DNA of 14,586 nt. It comes from Cyanobacteria bacterium UBA8803 (GTDB lineage: Bacteria; Cyanobacteriota; Cyanobacteriia; Cyanobacteriales; Coleofasciculaceae). Below, in pieces: positions 13,440 to 14,586 of the stretch. The notes under the pieces are model-generated. The model saw only the letters and a list, made by a program, of their open reading frames with translations. It was not told the DNA's origin and ran no database searches. The stretch is from the NCBI GenBank assembly GCA_003505715.1, contig DNXU01000219.1, forward strand, positions 1 to 14,586, read 5' to 3'. Made by a program: the position numbers and the translations under genes. Each line of letters opens with the position of its first letter. The stretch's first letter is position 1.

Positions 13440-14393
13440 TCAATTTAGATCGTGTTGGCCATTAACCCCTGGCGCTAGGGACGAAGAGTTAAATTGAGTA
13501 GCTGCTGTAAAATCGTCATCAATATAAAATGTAACTTCGACAGGGCCATAGCGCTCTTCCAGGATTCCCTTAATGCGTTCGACAATTAGAAAAGTCACTC
13601 CAGCAAATTCGGGATGCAAAATCAGATGCATCTGAATATAGACCAAGCGCCCGACGATGCCTCGTGACTGGATTTTGTAACAGTGGGTCACACCCCCAAC
13701 TTGGTGGACAATTTGAGCCAAGACTTCGGGCGCGATCGCTGTCTGCTGTACTAACAGGGGCAATTGCCAATTAACGATCTGCCAACAACTTGCTCCTGCC
13801 AGCAACACCAGTAAGATTGCCAGTACCACATCTAACCAGCCTAGCCCCCACCAGACTCCCAAAAGCCCACCTAGAATTAAGAGTGTTAGCCAAACATCTT
13901 TCAACAATTGGCGGGCATTAAAGCGTAGGGCAGAATTATTGAGAACTCTAGCTTGGTAAAACCCACATACCGCCAAACCCAAGCTAGTTGCCAGCACAAA
14001 CCCCAATAGCTGTAATAAGGGTAAACTGACCCGAACGGGAAACATAACTAATTCCCCTTGAATGGCACTGACTAGCTGCTGTGCAGCTAAACCCCACACA
14101 TTGAAGCCCATAAAGCCTAAAAAGGCAGTCAGTAAGAAGGCGATCGCAGTTTCCTGTTTGCTATGTCCGTAGACAGAGCGTCCTATGGGGCGATCGTAAG
14201 CTGTAATCTTCAATAAAGTTAGGATAGTGCTGAAGCTAGCAAGCAGAGTGTGTAGGGATTCTGCCATCAGACTAAGCGATCGCGTTGCCCAAGCCGCTGA
14301 AATTTTGACTGATAAAACAAACAACGTCAGCCAAAGAGTGGTGAATAAAATCAAACGGCCTGTAGTGCGATCGCGATTTTGTCCTTCGGTCAT
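13440..14393 (-). CDS. cation diffusion facilitator (CDF)-like membrane protein, divergent
   Basis: 317 residues from ATG 14393; an upstream TTG at 14420 would add nine. Six hydrophobic segments (about 14-34, 40-61, 83-104, 121-146, 166-184, 186-207) and a hydrophilic C-terminal domain (about 215-300) match the CDF fold. Two further features support the family: S-L-S-L-M-A-E-S-L-H in segment 2 and YGHSKQE, equivalent to the usual F/Y-G-H-x-K-x-E loop. CDF proteins are inner-membrane antiporters that export Zn, Fe, Mn or Co. The transport site is altered here: in segment 2 His48 is present but the partner four residues on is Ala52 instead of Asp, and in segment 5 the usual His is Gln162 with Asp166 kept. 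Transport of the usual metals is therefore doubtful. It is convergent with the plus-strand genes. No promoter or Shine-Dalgarno site stands out. Confidence 0.8.
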   Translation of the reverse strand: MTEGQNRDRTTGRLILFTTLWLTLFVLSVKISAAWATRSLSLMAESLHTLLASFSTILTLLKITAYDRPIGRSVYGHSKQETAIAFLLTAFLGFMGFNVWGLAAQQLVSAIQGELVMFPVRVSLPLLQLLGFVLATSLGLAVCGFYQARVLNNSALRFNARQLLKDVWLTLLILGGLLGVWWGLGWLDVVLAILLVLLAGASCWQIVNWQLPLLVQQTAIAPEVLAQIVHQVGGVTHCYKIQSRGIVGRLVYIQMHLILHPEFAGVTFLIVERIKGILEERYGPVEVTFYIDDDFTAATQFNSSSLAPGVNGQHDLN

Positions 14394-14472
14394 GGTTTGG
14401 GGATGGGAGACTCGATCCAACCAACTGTAAGCTTATGCGGAAATGGGGACTTTTGTAACTAATCAAAAAATT

Positions 14473-14505
14473 TATGGTGCGTTAGCCACGGCTTAACGCA
14501 CCATA
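14473..14505. repeat. palindromic repeat, GGTGCGTTA type, copy 1
   Basis: TATGGTGCGTTA (14473-14484) pairs perfectly with TAACGCACCATA (14494-14505) around a 9-base centre. It lies about 80 bases upstream of the CDF-like gene. Palindromes built on GGTGCGTTA and TAACGCACC are common intergenic repeats in cyanobacteria; no function is assigned. Confidence 0.8.
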
Positions 14506-14518
14506 CAAAATGGCTGAT

Positions 14519-14545
14519 GGTGCGTTAGCTACGGGGTAACGCACC
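14519..14545. repeat. palindromic repeat, GGTGCGTTA type, copy 2
   Basis: GGTGCGTTA (14519-14527) pairs with TAACGCACC (14537-14545), 9 bp perfect, with the loop GCTACGGGG. It is a second, slightly diverged copy of the preceding palindrome in the same orientation, 13 bases away. The remaining bases to the window end hold nothing I can identify. Confidence 0.8.
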
Positions 14546-14586
14546 CTACAGCATGATTCGGTATTAATAAACTACTCAGGCTTGCC

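Overview
The window looks like a cyanobacterial chromosome segment. The palindrome GCGATCGC (HIP1, over-represented in many cyanobacteria) occurs about 17 times by eye. There are KaiC- and KaiB-family genes, very large multidomain two-component proteins, heptanucleotide tandem arrays, and foldback repeats of the GTAGGGGCG and GGTGCGTTA kinds. A filamentous cyanobacterium is my best guess, but nothing here fixes the genus. No kaiA-like gene is visible.

Layout. (1) 1-340: the extreme 5' end of a 16S rRNA gene on the minus strand, with its leader and a near-consensus promoter that fires leftward. (2) 341-3336: nadC (quinolinate phosphoribosyltransferase), a kaiC paralogue starting on the base after the nadC stop, and a short kaiB paralogue, with a hairpin across the kaiB stop. 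(3) 3497-10409: a signalling block. It holds a REC-wHTH-HPt-REC-REC-GGDEF protein, a membrane CHASE-PAS-PAS-PAS hybrid histidine kinase ending in two receiver domains that lack the phospho-acceptor aspartate, and a translationally coupled single-domain response regulator with an intact aspartate. (4) 10590-11453: a LabA-like NYN-domain protein. (5) 11454-11934: non-coding DNA with three foldback structures. (6) 11935-13232: two adjacent, mutually related single-pass membrane proteins of unknown function. (7) 13226-13431: heptamer repeat arrays and a long inverted repeat. (8) 13440-14393, minus strand: a divergent cation-diffusion-facilitator-like membrane protein. (9) 14473-14545: two copies of a palindromic repeat.

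Working idea (inference). The KaiC here has a coiled-coil tail in place of the KaiA-binding end, a Ser-Ser phosphosite pair, and a KaiB partner. This matches the KaiC2/KaiB2 type of paralogue, which works apart from the core clock. The downstream genes resemble the parts that read out the core clock in Synechococcus elongatus: an OmpR-type receiver-DNA-binding protein (as RpaA), a histidine kinase with pseudo-receivers (as CikA), and a LabA relative. The window may therefore encode a complete Kai2-type signalling module with its own output. The separate structural oddities (dead GGDEF, Asn and Glu receivers, KaiB Gly-to-Cys, heptamer arrays that supply gene ends and a start codon) are listed as findings.
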